Positions 50,400 to 59,635 of a stretch of 64,000 bases of DNA are shown here, in pieces; positions within the stretch are counted from its first letter, which is position 1; each line of letters starts with the position of its first letter. The notes below the pieces were generated by a model. It was not told the origin of the DNA and made no database searches. It worked only from the letters and a program-made list of their open reading frames with translations. Location of the stretch: the NCBI GenBank assembly GCA_003342895.1, contig PTFA01000192.1:1141378-1205377 (forward strand), given 5' to 3'. The position numbers and the translations under genes are program-made. The stretch comes from Casuarius casuarius (Eukaryota; Chordata; Aves; Casuariiformes; Casuariidae).

Positions 50400-51110
50400 T
50401 TATTACATAATGGATGGCTGTGGCTTTTCTGGCACCTTCCTCTGAAGCATCTTGCAGTGGCCAAGAGCGAGGAGCTGATCTGATCCGGGGTGGAAACACC
50501 AGGGCCTCGTTTTTATCTCCACCATGGGAGGGCCCGGACCTCACTGAGAAATTCACTGGGCACCTCCCGCTCCCCAGGAGCGAGTCCTCAAGACAGCCCT
50601 GAGCCGGTGGGAGGGAGAGCGTCGGCGGGAGGGAGAGTGGCGGCGAGGAAGAGCATGGTGAGGAAGGGCTGAGGGAGAGTGCGCGCGTGCGTTTGTAATT
50701 AGAAGATTTGAACTTCAAAAAAAAGTTAATTAGTAATGAAACTTCTGACTGAATGATGCAGATTGTGAAGACCAGCCTTGTCAGCAGCTGAAATTAATTA
50801 CAGGCTCAGGCACAGGGAAGGGGGGGGAGGAGGCAGGGAGGGGGAGGCAGCATGGAAAGAAAGATTATAAACCTGGCTCCAGGCTGTTGCCGTGGCGACT
50901 GGAGGCAGTCGCTGTGGTTGACAGCGGTGACACATCGAAGGCAGCAGGTAGTTATAATTACCCCCTCCACCGACCCGAGCTGGCAGCAACCCCTCCCGAT
51001 TCGGGGCAGGAGATGCTCCAGTTTTCTCCTCGCACTTTCTTCCTCTCCGCTGCAGCTCTGATGTGTCTTTTGGGGCCCCCACCTGCTCTGAAAGGGAAGC
51101 CATGGGGTGG
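50400..51110. promoter_or_regulatory. CpG-richer, motif-dense block about 4 kb upstream of exon 2 (candidate enhancer or alternative promoter)
   Basis: The block differs from its surroundings. CpGs are frequent at 50470-50700 (for example GCGTCGGCGGG and GCGCGCGTGCG) and again at 50890-51050. Between these lie homeodomain cores TTAATTAG (50726-50733) and ATTAATTA (50793-50800). An RFX-type X-box, GTTGCCGTGGCGAC, lies at 50886-50899. G-tract clusters that could form G-quadruplexes lie at 50609-50633 and 50815-50844. No recognised exon, TATA box or known CACNA1I N-terminal coding sequence is visible. An enhancer or an alternative/antisense promoter are both possible; this is inference from composition and motifs. 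Confidence 0.4.
50815..50844 (+). other. G-quadruplex-prone G tract
   Basis: GGG, AA, eight G, an 8-base spacer, GGG, A and five G occur in series. This gives at least four runs of three or more G with mostly short loops, consistent with a possible intramolecular G-quadruplex on the + strand. Confidence 0.6.
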
Positions 51111-52529
51111 CAAGAGAGAAACCTTTCCTAATGTCACTTCAATCACAAGGGAGCAGCAACTAATTCAGCAATATCCTCAGGAAACCTGGACAACCCTGGC
51201 AAACTTTCAGAGAGCTGGTATCTGAAAAAAGGTGGGGGAGAAATTGAGTGCAGCCAGCCCTAGATATTTAAGAAATGAGATTCAGGGCCTTCAGCACCTC
51301 CCCCAAATTTCAAGTTTTTCAAAACTGCTCGTGGCAGCTGGCCCAGGTCTCACACCTTGGCATCTCGCACCACCAGATGCCCAAAGATGACCTGCTGGGG
51401 TCTGTGTTGCTTGGGAGGACACCTCTTCCTCGTCAGGCTCCTTGGCGGCACCCGCCAGGGAAGCAAAAGTGGCAAAGTTAGCAAAGGAACGTCCTGACCG
51501 CCCACGCTTTACTGCTGACAAAGCACACGTGCAAAGTAGAGATCTATGCAAAATAAAGCTCTGAATTCAAGCCCGTTTCCCTGAATTCCCTGTGAATCCT
51601 CAGTCGGGTCGCAGTTGGATAGTACTCCCTGCCTCCAGGTCTCTCACATCCTGTTGTCTTTCTATTTGCTGAAGAAACCCCCCTGCTTTTAAAACAATTT
51701 CTGCTCTTCCTTTTATACACACTTATTTCAGCCAGAGTTATTCTAAGAATGGGCTCTGTCCGTACCTCTCCTTGCTGCCTTGTGCCCAGGGAGAGACACT
51801 TTTGCAGCCAGTGGCCCAGCCCACACAGAAACTCTTTTTGCCCCTAGGAGAAGTGTCACTCAGCACCGATCGTGCCGGCACAGCTTCTCCAGCACTGCCT
51901 TTCAATCAGCTGTCAAAATGCCTGTTACAAAATGGATGCTGCAAGCCACTAAGGAAATTGCAGGTGCACCAAGTGCCAGGCTCTGAAATGAAAGTTTCAA
52001 TCCAGCTTGGAGTTTGCAGCCTGATGCCGAGCTGCCCCCAGCATCTCACCATGGGTGCTGGGCAGGTGATAGGGCAGCAGGAGATGCTGCCTTATCTTCA
52101 GGTGGGTGGGGGAGCATGTGGCTTTCATGCACAGAATCAAATGAAAAAGGCTTTCCTCCTGGCCTGCCCTCCTTACCATCCTTCTGGCAGCTTGCAAATG
52201 GGGCTGGGGACAAAGGATTTCTAGCTTAGCTCCAGGCCCAGCAGCGGGAAGTTGTAGTGATTTCTAGCTGACCTACTTGTTAGGTCAGGAGCAGTGGAGG
52301 TGACTCTGGAAATGGAGGGGGTGAGAGACTGTGGAAAATGAGGTGGCAATGGAGAGCGTTAACTGAGAGAAACCAAGCCAAGAAGTGGATAGATGCAAAA
52401 AAGGGTGGAAGAGATGGGGAGGAACTGCTAACAGGGCTGAAAGAATTGTGGATGGGATAAAGGAAGGAGATGGTGTGCCTTTACAAAGGTAAAATAAGAC
52501 TAAGAGGAATACAAGAAAGACACAGACAT
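51111..52529. other. Non-coding sequence, nothing recognised
   Basis: Unique-looking sequence between the CpG-richer block and a CR1 insertion. The longest frame (150 codons, + strand, 51772-52224) is unrecognised and overlapped by several others. Confidence 0.5.
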
Positions 52530-52985
52530 ACCAGACCCTGTCCAGTGTAGAGCCATGAGGTTGAATTAGGGGATTGGAGCATCTGACATATGGAGAGGGG
52601 CTGAGAGATTGTTTAGCCTTGAGATGAGAAGGCTCAGGGGATCTTATCAATGTGTATAAATACCTCATGGGGGGAATAAAGACGAGGGAACCAGACTCTT
52701 AGTGGTATCCAGTGACAGGACAAGAGGCAATGGACACAAATTGCAATATAGTGAGGTCCACTGAAACATTAAAAAAATCTTTTTTGCTAAGAGGGTGGTC
52801 AAAAACTGGAACAAGTTGCCCAGAGAGGCTGTGGAGTCTGCATCCTTGAAGATACCCAAAACCTGACTGGACATGGCCCTGAGCAACCTGCTCTGAGAAA
52901 AGGTTGACCTGTTCTGAGCAGGGGATGCTTGGAATAGATAATATCCAGAGGTGCTTTCCAATCTCAACCATGCTGTGATTCTGTG
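52530..52985 (+). mobile_element. CR1 LINE, 3' end, forward orientation
   Basis: The end of a CR1 in sense orientation. Blocks read in order: 'ccctgtccagtgtagagccatgagg', 'tggagagggg ctgagagattgtttagccttgagatgagaaggctcagggg', 'tgacaggacaagaggcaatgg', 'aactggaacaagttgcccagagaggctgtggagtc', and the terminus 'ttccaatctcaaccatgctgtgattctgtgtg', which carries the ATTCTGTG terminal repeat typical of CR1. The conceptual translation retains the ORF2 C-terminal motif N-W-N-K-L-P-R-E-A-V but with stop codons and frame breaks. It is 5' truncated and not active. Confidence 0.92.
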
Positions 52986-53975
52986 TGAGATGATGCAAAA
53001 TAGTTTTTGAAACATCCAGAAAAAACCCTGCAGTCTTACTGAAATCCTTGTGGGAGTCAGTGAAAACATCTTCAACTGCTCTCCTGGGCTTGAATCAGGT
53101 CCTAAAAGAAGCATGTAGGAGACAGAAGGATGGGAAACTGAAGTCACATCATACAGAGCTCTGAGGGTAAATCTTTTATTTGTGCCCTTTGGGGTATTCC
53201 TCTCAGGAAAAGGCCACTATTTGTTTTCAAAGCCAGCAGTACGGTAGTGTGCCTGCACTGTTAGGGAAGGGGACCATAGCTAAAGGGGGCTAGGGTGGGC
53301 TCCATGCACCTTACTTTGTACAGCACTTGGGATTAACTTTGTGTGTGATAGCGATAACATGTTCTTGAAATCACCTCATAGCATGATTGGCACAGTACAG
53401 CCAATGCCTTGCTCTTGTCTGATTTTACAGCCGAAGGTAGCTCTCTGAAAGCCAGGTGGGAGAAAAGAGAAGGAATTAATAATCATCTAGATCAGATTGT
53501 GCAGGTGAGTCATGAATCACTGTCAGAGAATAAACAAGGAAGAGTTGCACAGAACAAACCATGGATTTTGGAGTGTCTTTCACAAGTGACCAGAGATACA
53601 GGCCACCATTTTGGATTCAATTCTGTAAGGAGTGAAAATTGGTGCACACAGCGGATTGTTTTTTAAGTAGATAATTTCTCAGCTCAATTAGTTTAAATAA
53701 ATAATACAAACTTTGTCTGAAATCCAAAAATGGAACCTGAGCAGGGTTTATGTGAGGTGTGTTAAAATACACAAGAGTGGTGGGTCTGTCCCACATTGGA
53801 GATCCATTCTCATTAGATCTACATCACTGCTTTGCAGTGCTAATGGTGGAAAGAAACCACAGAAACATGTGCCCACTTTTAAAATGAGAACACTGTAAAT
53901 GAGTGCTTGGATAAGTGAGAATCAGGTCCTAAGACTCCTTCATTGGAAAGAGGGGTGGTAAAGAAGAGGCAGATG
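52986..53975. other. Non-coding sequence between two CR1 copies
   Basis: No recognised feature. A + frame at 53409-53666 contains a fortuitous E-N-W-C stretch that was checked against the Cav3.3 N-terminus and rejected. Confidence 0.5.
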
Positions 53976-53979
53976 GAGG

Positions 53980-54445
53980 TCTGCAAAAACCATGAAGGGC
54001 ATAGAGAAGGTCACTGAAATACCCCATTTTTACGCTGTTCTGTGATATATAAATGGAGTGGCCCTTGATGAAATTAAAAGGCTACAAATTAAAAATAAAT
54101 AGGAGGAAACACTTTTTAATGTAAAGTATAATTAGCCAGTGTAGCTCATGGCTGCCGACTATTACTGAAGCAGATATTTTAGTGAGATTCTAAACAAAGG
54201 ATTCAAATGAATAAGCAAAGCATCTGCAGGGACATCACTGTAGTTGAGAAAACAATTATAAGGGCTATCAATCCTCACGCTTTAGGGCATAAGCAGATCA
54301 CCAGCTGGGGTCAGAAACACAATTTCCCCCCATGGTTGCTGAATAACTTAATTAGGCACATTGTGAGGTTTTATGCAGCATGGGCTACTGCTGGAAGCAG
54401 AATAACAGATTAGATGGACCATTGACCTGCTCCAATATGGCAACT
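53980..54445 (+). mobile_element. Ancient CR1 LINE 3' end, forward orientation
   Basis: The + strand follows the sense 3' region of old crocodilian/turtle-type CR1. Blocks are 'ggaggaaacactttttaatgtaaagtataattag', 'gcttcagggcataagc'-like sequence at about 54278-54295 ('cgctttagggcataagcag'), 'tggggtcagaaacacaatttcccc', and the terminus 'gattagatggaccattgacctgctccaatatggcaactctt'. It lies about 490 bp upstream of CACNA1I exon 2, within intron 1. No coding capacity remains. Confidence 0.85.
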
Positions 54446-54916
54446 CTTTATCTCCAAGTCCCTCTCAGAAAGGAAGAGGAGATTTTTAGCTTTATGTTGT
54501 ACCTCTTCCCAGAAGGGCTATAGTCACTAGGCTCACATGGGGATCTGCCTGTCCATTTCATNTGCTCAATAAAGCCTTTTCCTAAATCCCAGAGATCTCT
54601 GGTGCATTTGAATATAGGACACCATGGAAAGTCTCTTCCCGCTGGATTTGTAAGATTCAGTAAACCAGTGAGGGAAGGGTGCAATCAGTGTGTGTTTAAC
54701 TACAGCAATGTTTGCACAGGTACCTTGGGCCTTTGTATTACCTTTACTTTCCTCTTCTCAAATGAGTCTTGGCTTAATCAAGGAATAGAATAGTGAGGAA
54801 CAGAGGGGGGAAGTGTAATAAATCAGCCAACCAGTGATTATTTCCCGTAATCTTTCTATTTTGTCATTCCAAGCTTAAAAGCAGGCTTATCTCAGACATG
54901 ATGCTTTTATGAAGTT
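54446..54916 (+). other. CACNA1I: 3' end of CACNA1I intron 1
   Basis: Non-coding sequence between the CR1 tail and the intron 1 branch point. There is a single ambiguous base at about 54562. No GT-AG acceptor with a good polypyrimidine tract is seen close to the exon apart from the features described at the junction itself. Confidence 0.7.
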
Positions 54917-54935
54917 TTCCTTGACTCTTTTCTAC
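54917..54935 (+). other. CACNA1I: U12-type branch point and AC acceptor of CACNA1I intron 1
   Basis: TTCCTTGAC at 54917-54925 is a perfect match to the minor-spliceosome branch-point consensus (TTCCTTRAC), with the presumed branch A at 54924. The intron ends with AC at 54934-54935, 11 nt downstream, inside the short distance range typical of U12 introns. Homology supports the AC end: the three codons TGG TTT GAG just after it encode the W-F-E that precedes C-V-S in Cav3.3, and a stop codon lies in the same frame at 54924-54926, 9 nt before the AC. AT-AC minor introns are established in voltage-gated sodium and calcium channel alpha-subunit genes. That this one starts with AT is inferred, because the donor is not found here. 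Confidence 0.82.
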
Positions 54936-55047
54936 CTGGTTTGAGTGTGTCAGCATGATGGTGATTTTGCTAAACTGTGTTACCCTGGGCATGTACCAAC
55001 CATGTGAGGATATGGACTGCCTTTCCGACAGGTGTAAAATCTTGCAG
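54936..55047 (+). CDS. CACNA1I: CACNA1I exon 2: Cav3.3 T-type calcium channel, segment IS1
   Basis: This exon encodes the start of the first transmembrane domain of a low-voltage-activated (T-type) calcium channel pore subunit. That protein sits in the neuronal plasma membrane and drives burst firing. The exon is 112 nt: one base completing a Pro codon, then 37 codons. They encode W-F-E-C-V-S-M-M, the hydrophobic IS1 helix [11 protein letters not shown], and the cysteine-rich S1-S2 loop ending [10 protein letters not shown]. The residues Y-Q-P-C and L-S-D-R-C-K-I-L-Q point to Cav3.3 rather than Cav3.1 or Cav3.2, whose loops differ. The donor is GTAAGC directly after the CAG of Gln (phase 0). 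The acceptor is an AC of a U12-type intron, so the exon begins with a phase-2 intron. The frame beginning at the ATG at 54955 reads through the donor and is only partly real. Intact, with no stop. Confidence 0.95.
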
Positions 55048-55368
55048 GTAAGCAGACTTCATTCCTGTCATGATGGTGACTCAGTCCAAGTTGCAAATGC
55101 CTGTTTTCTTTGTGTGTGTGGTCAGCACCTTCCCACAAAGGTTGGCAAGAACATCCCCAGCAGCAAACTATCTTGTCTTAAAATGGCAAGAGCTTGCTTT
55201 GAGGAGTGGAATAAGGAGAGAGAAAGATAATGAATAAAGTCTGTTTGTGGCTAGGTAATACAGAACATGTTGCTGACCTTCCTGATTCTGTGCATGACCA
55301 GAGTCTTCCTAATGCAGACAGCTGCAAGACACACAGCTCTGAGATATCCAGGGAGAAATAAGTAAGGT

Positions 55369-55415
55369 TATAGCCTTATAAGGCTATATATAAGGCTTAT
55401 ATATATATATAAGGC
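55369..55415. repeat. AT-rich palindrome with three TATAAGGC copies
   Basis: TATAGCCTTATAAGGCTATA at 55369-55388 is a perfect 20-bp palindrome. The octamer TATAAGGC occurs at 55377-55384, 55389-55396 and 55408-55415, linked by (TA)n. This arrangement could extrude as a cruciform or cause slippage. It lies inside intron 2. Confidence 0.85.
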
Positions 55416-55601
55416 TGCCTATAGCAGCCACCAGTGGCTTTGCCTCTCCCCTGGTAAGCAAGGGTGCTACTGAGTCCGTGGATCATGTGGCAGGCAGGAC
55501 GCCCAAAGAAAGAAGAAACAACAGGTACACCAAGATGGTCCATGGGCATATCCAGCCCATTAGTGCACTAGCTATGCTTGCTGCTTCCACAAAAAGAAGG
55601 C

Positions 55602-55665
55602 CCCAGTAAAGATTGTCCGTGTTACCGAGGTTACCCAGTAAAGATCGTCTGTGTTACCGAGGTGC
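55602..55665 (+). repeat. Two-copy tandem duplication, 32-bp unit
   Basis: The unit beginning CCCAGTAAAGAT and ending GTTACCGAGGT occurs at 55602-55633 and again directly at 55634-55665. The copies differ by a few substitutions (for example ATTGTCC versus ATCGTCT). This minisatellite-like duplication lies inside intron 2. Confidence 0.85.
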
Positions 55666-56475
55666 ACTCCCCAAGCTGTGTGTGAAGCCGCATTACTGTC
55701 TCAGCTGTGCCATTGGTAGAGAGGTAGTGAGGACTCCTTCCTGAGAAGCCTGGAAGGACTGTGTCTTCCTGGTCAGGTTCAGATCTGCTAGTGCTGAGCC
55801 AAGACCTCCTTTCAATCGCATGTAAGCAGATGCTTAGTCTACATCAATTACTACACCTCTGGAAGAAAAAGAAAAAGCCCTGGCTTACTTGCTTCTTTTC
55901 ACTCTTTCTCCCTGTGGAGTTCAGATTTTCCCAGTTACCCTTGTGCCTGTGTAGCTGTTCTTTTGGCCACATGAAGTAGTCACCATGTAGAAGCTGTGCT
56001 TGAACCTCTGGTGAGGTGCACACAGCTCAGCAGTCCCACAGGTTGGCCACTCCATCTGCAGGGAGTTCTTGGCCCCACAAATTCTTCTCAGTCCACCTGG
56101 ACTTACAAGCCACCTCATCCCTGCTTGTGCACATTATGTACATTCCCCCATTACTAATTTTGTCTGTCCACACTCTCTCAGCTCCCTCCATCTGTGCCCA
56201 TTTATGCTAATGCAGAGCTGCAACAGGGTTCTGCATGTGCATAGGGAAACTGGTGTGCTGGGACAGCAGAGCTTGCAAAGGCAGAGGCCATGGCAGTGAG
56301 CAGCAGGGAGCTGTGGTGCCAGGGCTGCATGGAAGAAACTTGCCCAGCCTCTCTTCAGGCTTGTCCATAATTCAGTTTCAGGGGCAGTAAAATTCGTACT
56401 TATCTCACATTCTGCATTTTGAAGTGCAAAGCTAAGAAAGCATGTTAAACTTGTTCTTGGTTTTCTGTTTGACAG

Positions 56476-56609
56476 GTATTTGATGATTTCATCTTCATCT
56501 TCTTTGCCATGGAAATGGTGTTAAAGATGGTGGCCCTGGGGATCTTTGGCAAGAAATGTTACCTTGGAGATACCTGGAACCGCCTGGATTTCTTCATTGT
56601 CATGGCTGG
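56476..56609 (+). CDS. CACNA1I: CACNA1I exon 3: Cav3.3 T-type calcium channel, segments IS2 to start of IS3
   Basis: The exon is 134 nt: 44 codons plus two bases of a Gly codon (phase-2 donor GTAGGT). It encodes segment IS2, [25 protein letters not shown]. After the linker [11 protein letters not shown] comes the beginning of IS3, L-D-F-F-I-V-M-A-G. The visible voltage-sensor residues are the aromatic F and acidic E of IS2 (F-x-x-E-x-x-x-K) and the acidic D of IS3. In this channel superfamily these form the gating-charge transfer centre. The [12 protein letters not shown] version fits Cav3.3, while Cav3.1 has A-F-F-A-V-E-M-V-V-K. The exon joins exon 2 in phase 0 without gap (K-I-L-Q followed by V-F-D-D). 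Intact, with no stop. The next exon (rest of IS3, S3-S4 and S4) is not in the window. Confidence 0.96.
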
Positions 56610-59604
56610 GTAGGTTAAAAGTTTGGAGGTTCATTTGTTCTGTGTTTTTTGGAGTCTTGCATGGAACCAAAAAAATTCCCCATCTGAGGAGTGCACAGAG
56701 GTTAGTGGCAACTACAGATGTGTTTCCTTAAATGCACTGAGAAGGGTTAAGCTCCTCTTACACTGATGGAAAGTCAGAGTAAACCCGCACAAAGCCAATG
56801 AAGCTACTCTTGATTTGCCATGGTGTAATTGAGGGGAAAGTTTAAACTCTGATGCTGCTCCAGTTAGTTCTGCAGAACTGGAGTCAGCCGTGTGCTGGGG
56901 TTAGCAGTCTGCAGACAAACCAGTAGACAAGGTAGCCTAGCTGCTGGCTGATGTGAATCAGTTTAGCTCACACAGCTAAAGGAGAAGGTGTTAATTTGCA
57001 CCAGCTGAAGAGCTAGCCCAGAAATTGTTTTCTTTTTTTAAATAACTGAATGGAAGTGTTGTAACCTTCACCTGAACCAAGCCAACATCTCTGTTTCCAG
57101 CAGCAGTGCTTTAAAGATAGGAATGTTATTTTTGCTACTCTGGGCTTTTGTCTTTGTGTTGCATCGGCCTCACCCACAGTACCATTGGGACAAGTTGACA
57201 TTTGAGTGTTTTTTGCAACAAAGTTGCTATGGTGAAGCTCTGATTTCCACTCTGTGTGTATGAAGTGGAAAGCCTACCAGAATCTGCCTATTTGAATCAT
57301 AGAAAAATGTCCTTCTTTGCTACTAGTGAGCATGTGCTTTGGGGGATTTCTCCATTTTCAATTAGATCGCTTTGTGATACAGGAAGAAAAAAAATGTCAG
57401 GAGAAAAGAAATATATAACATTGCTGTTGTCACAACAAACAAGAGTGAACATCTCCTTTTTGGAGAGAAACCCTCATTTCCCTCTTCCTTCTGGCAAGGA
57501 GTTATCAGCTTTCACTGTCACCTGGAAGTCAGTGTATCACTGACCTAGCTAGAAGTGAGTTCACGATTACTTTGTAGAGCTTTTCCCTGAGGTGGATAAC
57601 AGCGCTGTCTTGTACGTTTGTTTTTGACATGGTTCTTCTATAGCAAGACTTGAAAGTCATTCTCTCTGGAAGGGTGTACAGTTGTTCCCTTCTGGGGGAG
57701 CTGAGACTTTCAAACTCGGTTCAGTTGTGGTATAAGGTAGAAGGTTGCTTCTTGGGCATGAGCTGGCTTGTACATGAACGGAGGACAGACAGATGAAAAC
57801 TGTAGCTTTTTCTAAATGAAAGAAATGCATGAGATGGGAGGACCTTTCTTGTGGTTGAGCCTGCTGTGATTAGCCTGTGATTTAAAATGGCCGCACAGTA
57901 TGGGGAGTGTGAGTTCATCAGGGAAAATTTAGTTAAAGCACCTGATGCCTGTGTTAAGAAACACTAGATCATTGCATATTGTAGTCTGAACTCCTGGCTG
58001 CAAAAAAGTGTTGGTGCAGGGAAAATGAGGCCATACCTTGACATCCTTGGGGAAGGAAAGGGAAGGATGGATGTATTTGAAAGGGGAACCTCGCAGTACA
58101 GCATGCTCCTCTATGTGTGTGATGTGCTGTGGTATGCTGTGTGGGGGAAAGATGAGTGCAGGAGAGCCTGGGAGTTACTGTGGGGTGAAAGGCTGGGGGA
58201 CTGGGGTGTGGGGGTCTCACTCTGGCTGGTGCATGTGCAAGCATAGTACATGAATGGTGTTACCTGGGGAGACGGAGAGGTCAGTAGAGCAATGCTAAAT
58301 GAAAGAGGGTGAACTCACTGCTTGTTCTATGCGGGAAATGAGTGAAGTCTGTACTGCCTAAATTAGAAGCGAGTAAACCCCATTTACATATGTTTCTGTC
58401 TGCTGCCATTGCTGGGAGAAATTCTAGAGCAGAGGAAGTCTTTTGTGCATCTGATACCAGTGCAAGAAAAGAAGCTCATCTCTGAACTCCTTTTAATGCT
58501 AAGGAGACTTAAAATCAACTCCATAGATATAAAATAATCACCGTGGAGTATTTTTCATTTCAGATACATAACTGAAAGAAATTTGTTTCCTGATTTCTAT
58601 ACAATTGTCCTCATGAGACGTCAGGCTGAAATGATAGTAATCTCATTAGAATATCTGATCTCAAAAGACTTCTCCTGCTAAAGAAAGATTTTTCCATTTA
58701 GTTATATAGAACTAATGACTGTATAATGTATTTCGAGTTATAAAAGCTTGTGGTTATTAATTCATTATTCTTTGAAATTCATTAAAATTGTCTGCACTGT
58801 TTAAATCAAATCCAAGCACAGGCTCCAAATTGCCCTTACATACAGACCATAGGCTTTTATTTGACCTCAAATTCAAGCCCTGAGCTTTATCCTGATTGGT
58901 CCCATTCACAAATCATGGCTTTGGCTTCTCTGGGTCTAAATGCCTTCTGACTAATAGAGGGCATCCTTCATCAGGTTTACGCTGTTTTCTCCATGTCAAT
59001 GCATTAGATCCTAATCAGAGTAAAATCAGTTTTCTCCGAGGGCCTTCTCTTTTTCACAATCCTAGACTCTCACTGACTTCAAGGGGGTCATAAATTTGGC
59101 TCTCAAGAAAATGGCTGTGATGTTGGAAGGTGAAGCAGTACCTAGAAGTCATGCAGCTTCTCTCAAATTCAAAAAAAGGACTATACTTCCCAGCCCCTTC
59201 TCTCCCCTCTCCCTTCCCAAATAAATTCAGAAGCAGCACTCCAAGCCTGGCAGCGAAGGTTGGAAGAATACCCTATAGCCTGGAAAAGCAAAGTGCAGCC
59301 GAGGGACTGTTCTGTCGGGTGTTCTGGGTGGCTGAGATACCTCCATCTGGCTTTCTGTGTGACAGCATGTTTTATCAAACAGCATAATGATTATTTGCTG
59401 CTATTGCCCCAGACGGTGTTTTGGTTACATAAACCATGTATTCAGGCATTCATTTGTAAAGTTTTCTCCTCACTTCCTTTGAAAGCCAGAAGCTATAGTT
59501 TTCGTTAGCTGAATTCCCTTGTGTGCCCCTGCCCTGCTTGCCCCTGCCCCCCACGCAACCCAGCAGCTCAAGGAGGAAGACTCCATTGTCACTAAAAATG
59601 TTCA

Positions 59605-59635
59605 GTTTCCATGGCAATAGGAGCTGACATCACCA
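59605..59635 (+). promoter_or_regulatory. RFX X-box-like motif next to a CRE-like site (candidate intronic enhancer)
   Basis: GTTTCCATGGCAAT at 59605-59618 is close to the palindromic RFX X-box (GTTNCCATGGNAAC). TGACATCA, one base from the CRE consensus TGACGTCA, begins at about 59625. X-box plus CRE-like pairs are known from RFX/CREB-bound promoters. Binding here is inference only. Confidence 0.3.

Larger units (their letters stand above)
55048..56475 (+). other. CACNA1I: CACNA1I intron 2 (GT-AG, 1,428 bp)
   Basis: The donor is GTAAGC and the acceptor is TTTCTGTTTGACAG, both ordinary major-spliceosome signals, and the intron is phase 0. The intron holds an AT-rich palindrome cluster (55369-55420) and a tandem duplication (55602-55665). 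Several short frames in it are not recognisable as exons. Confidence 0.9.

Noticed and set aside
52665..53147. A 160-codon minus-strand frame.
   Set aside because: It is largely antisense to a forward CR1 3' end, so the frame is a shadow without coding meaning.
53409..53666. A + frame containing S-E-N-W-C, similar to the R-N-W-C of the Cav3.3 N-terminus, 1.3 kb upstream of exon 2.
   Set aside because: The residues after W-C (T-Q-R-I-V-F, then stop) do not match, no AT or GT donor of the right phase follows, and the upstream residues are unrelated.
54946..54954. AG acceptors (after TTTGAG or GTGTCAG) as the start of exon 2.
   Set aside because: They would delete W-F-E or W-F-E-C-V, which are encoded in frame immediately upstream and match the family. 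The U12 branch point and AC explain the junction better.
54955..55230. A 91-codon frame starting at the ATG in exon 2, taken as a small independent protein.
   Set aside because: Only its first 31 codons are channel sequence. The frame then reads through the GTAAGC donor into intron 2.
55505..55560. Sequence reading R-N-N-R-Y-T-K-M-V-H-G followed by ATATCC, superficially like the end of Cav3.3 exon 1 plus a U12 donor.
   Set aside because: It lies downstream of exon 2, the key W-C and C-N-P residues are missing, and the motif is ATATCCAG, not ATATCCTT.
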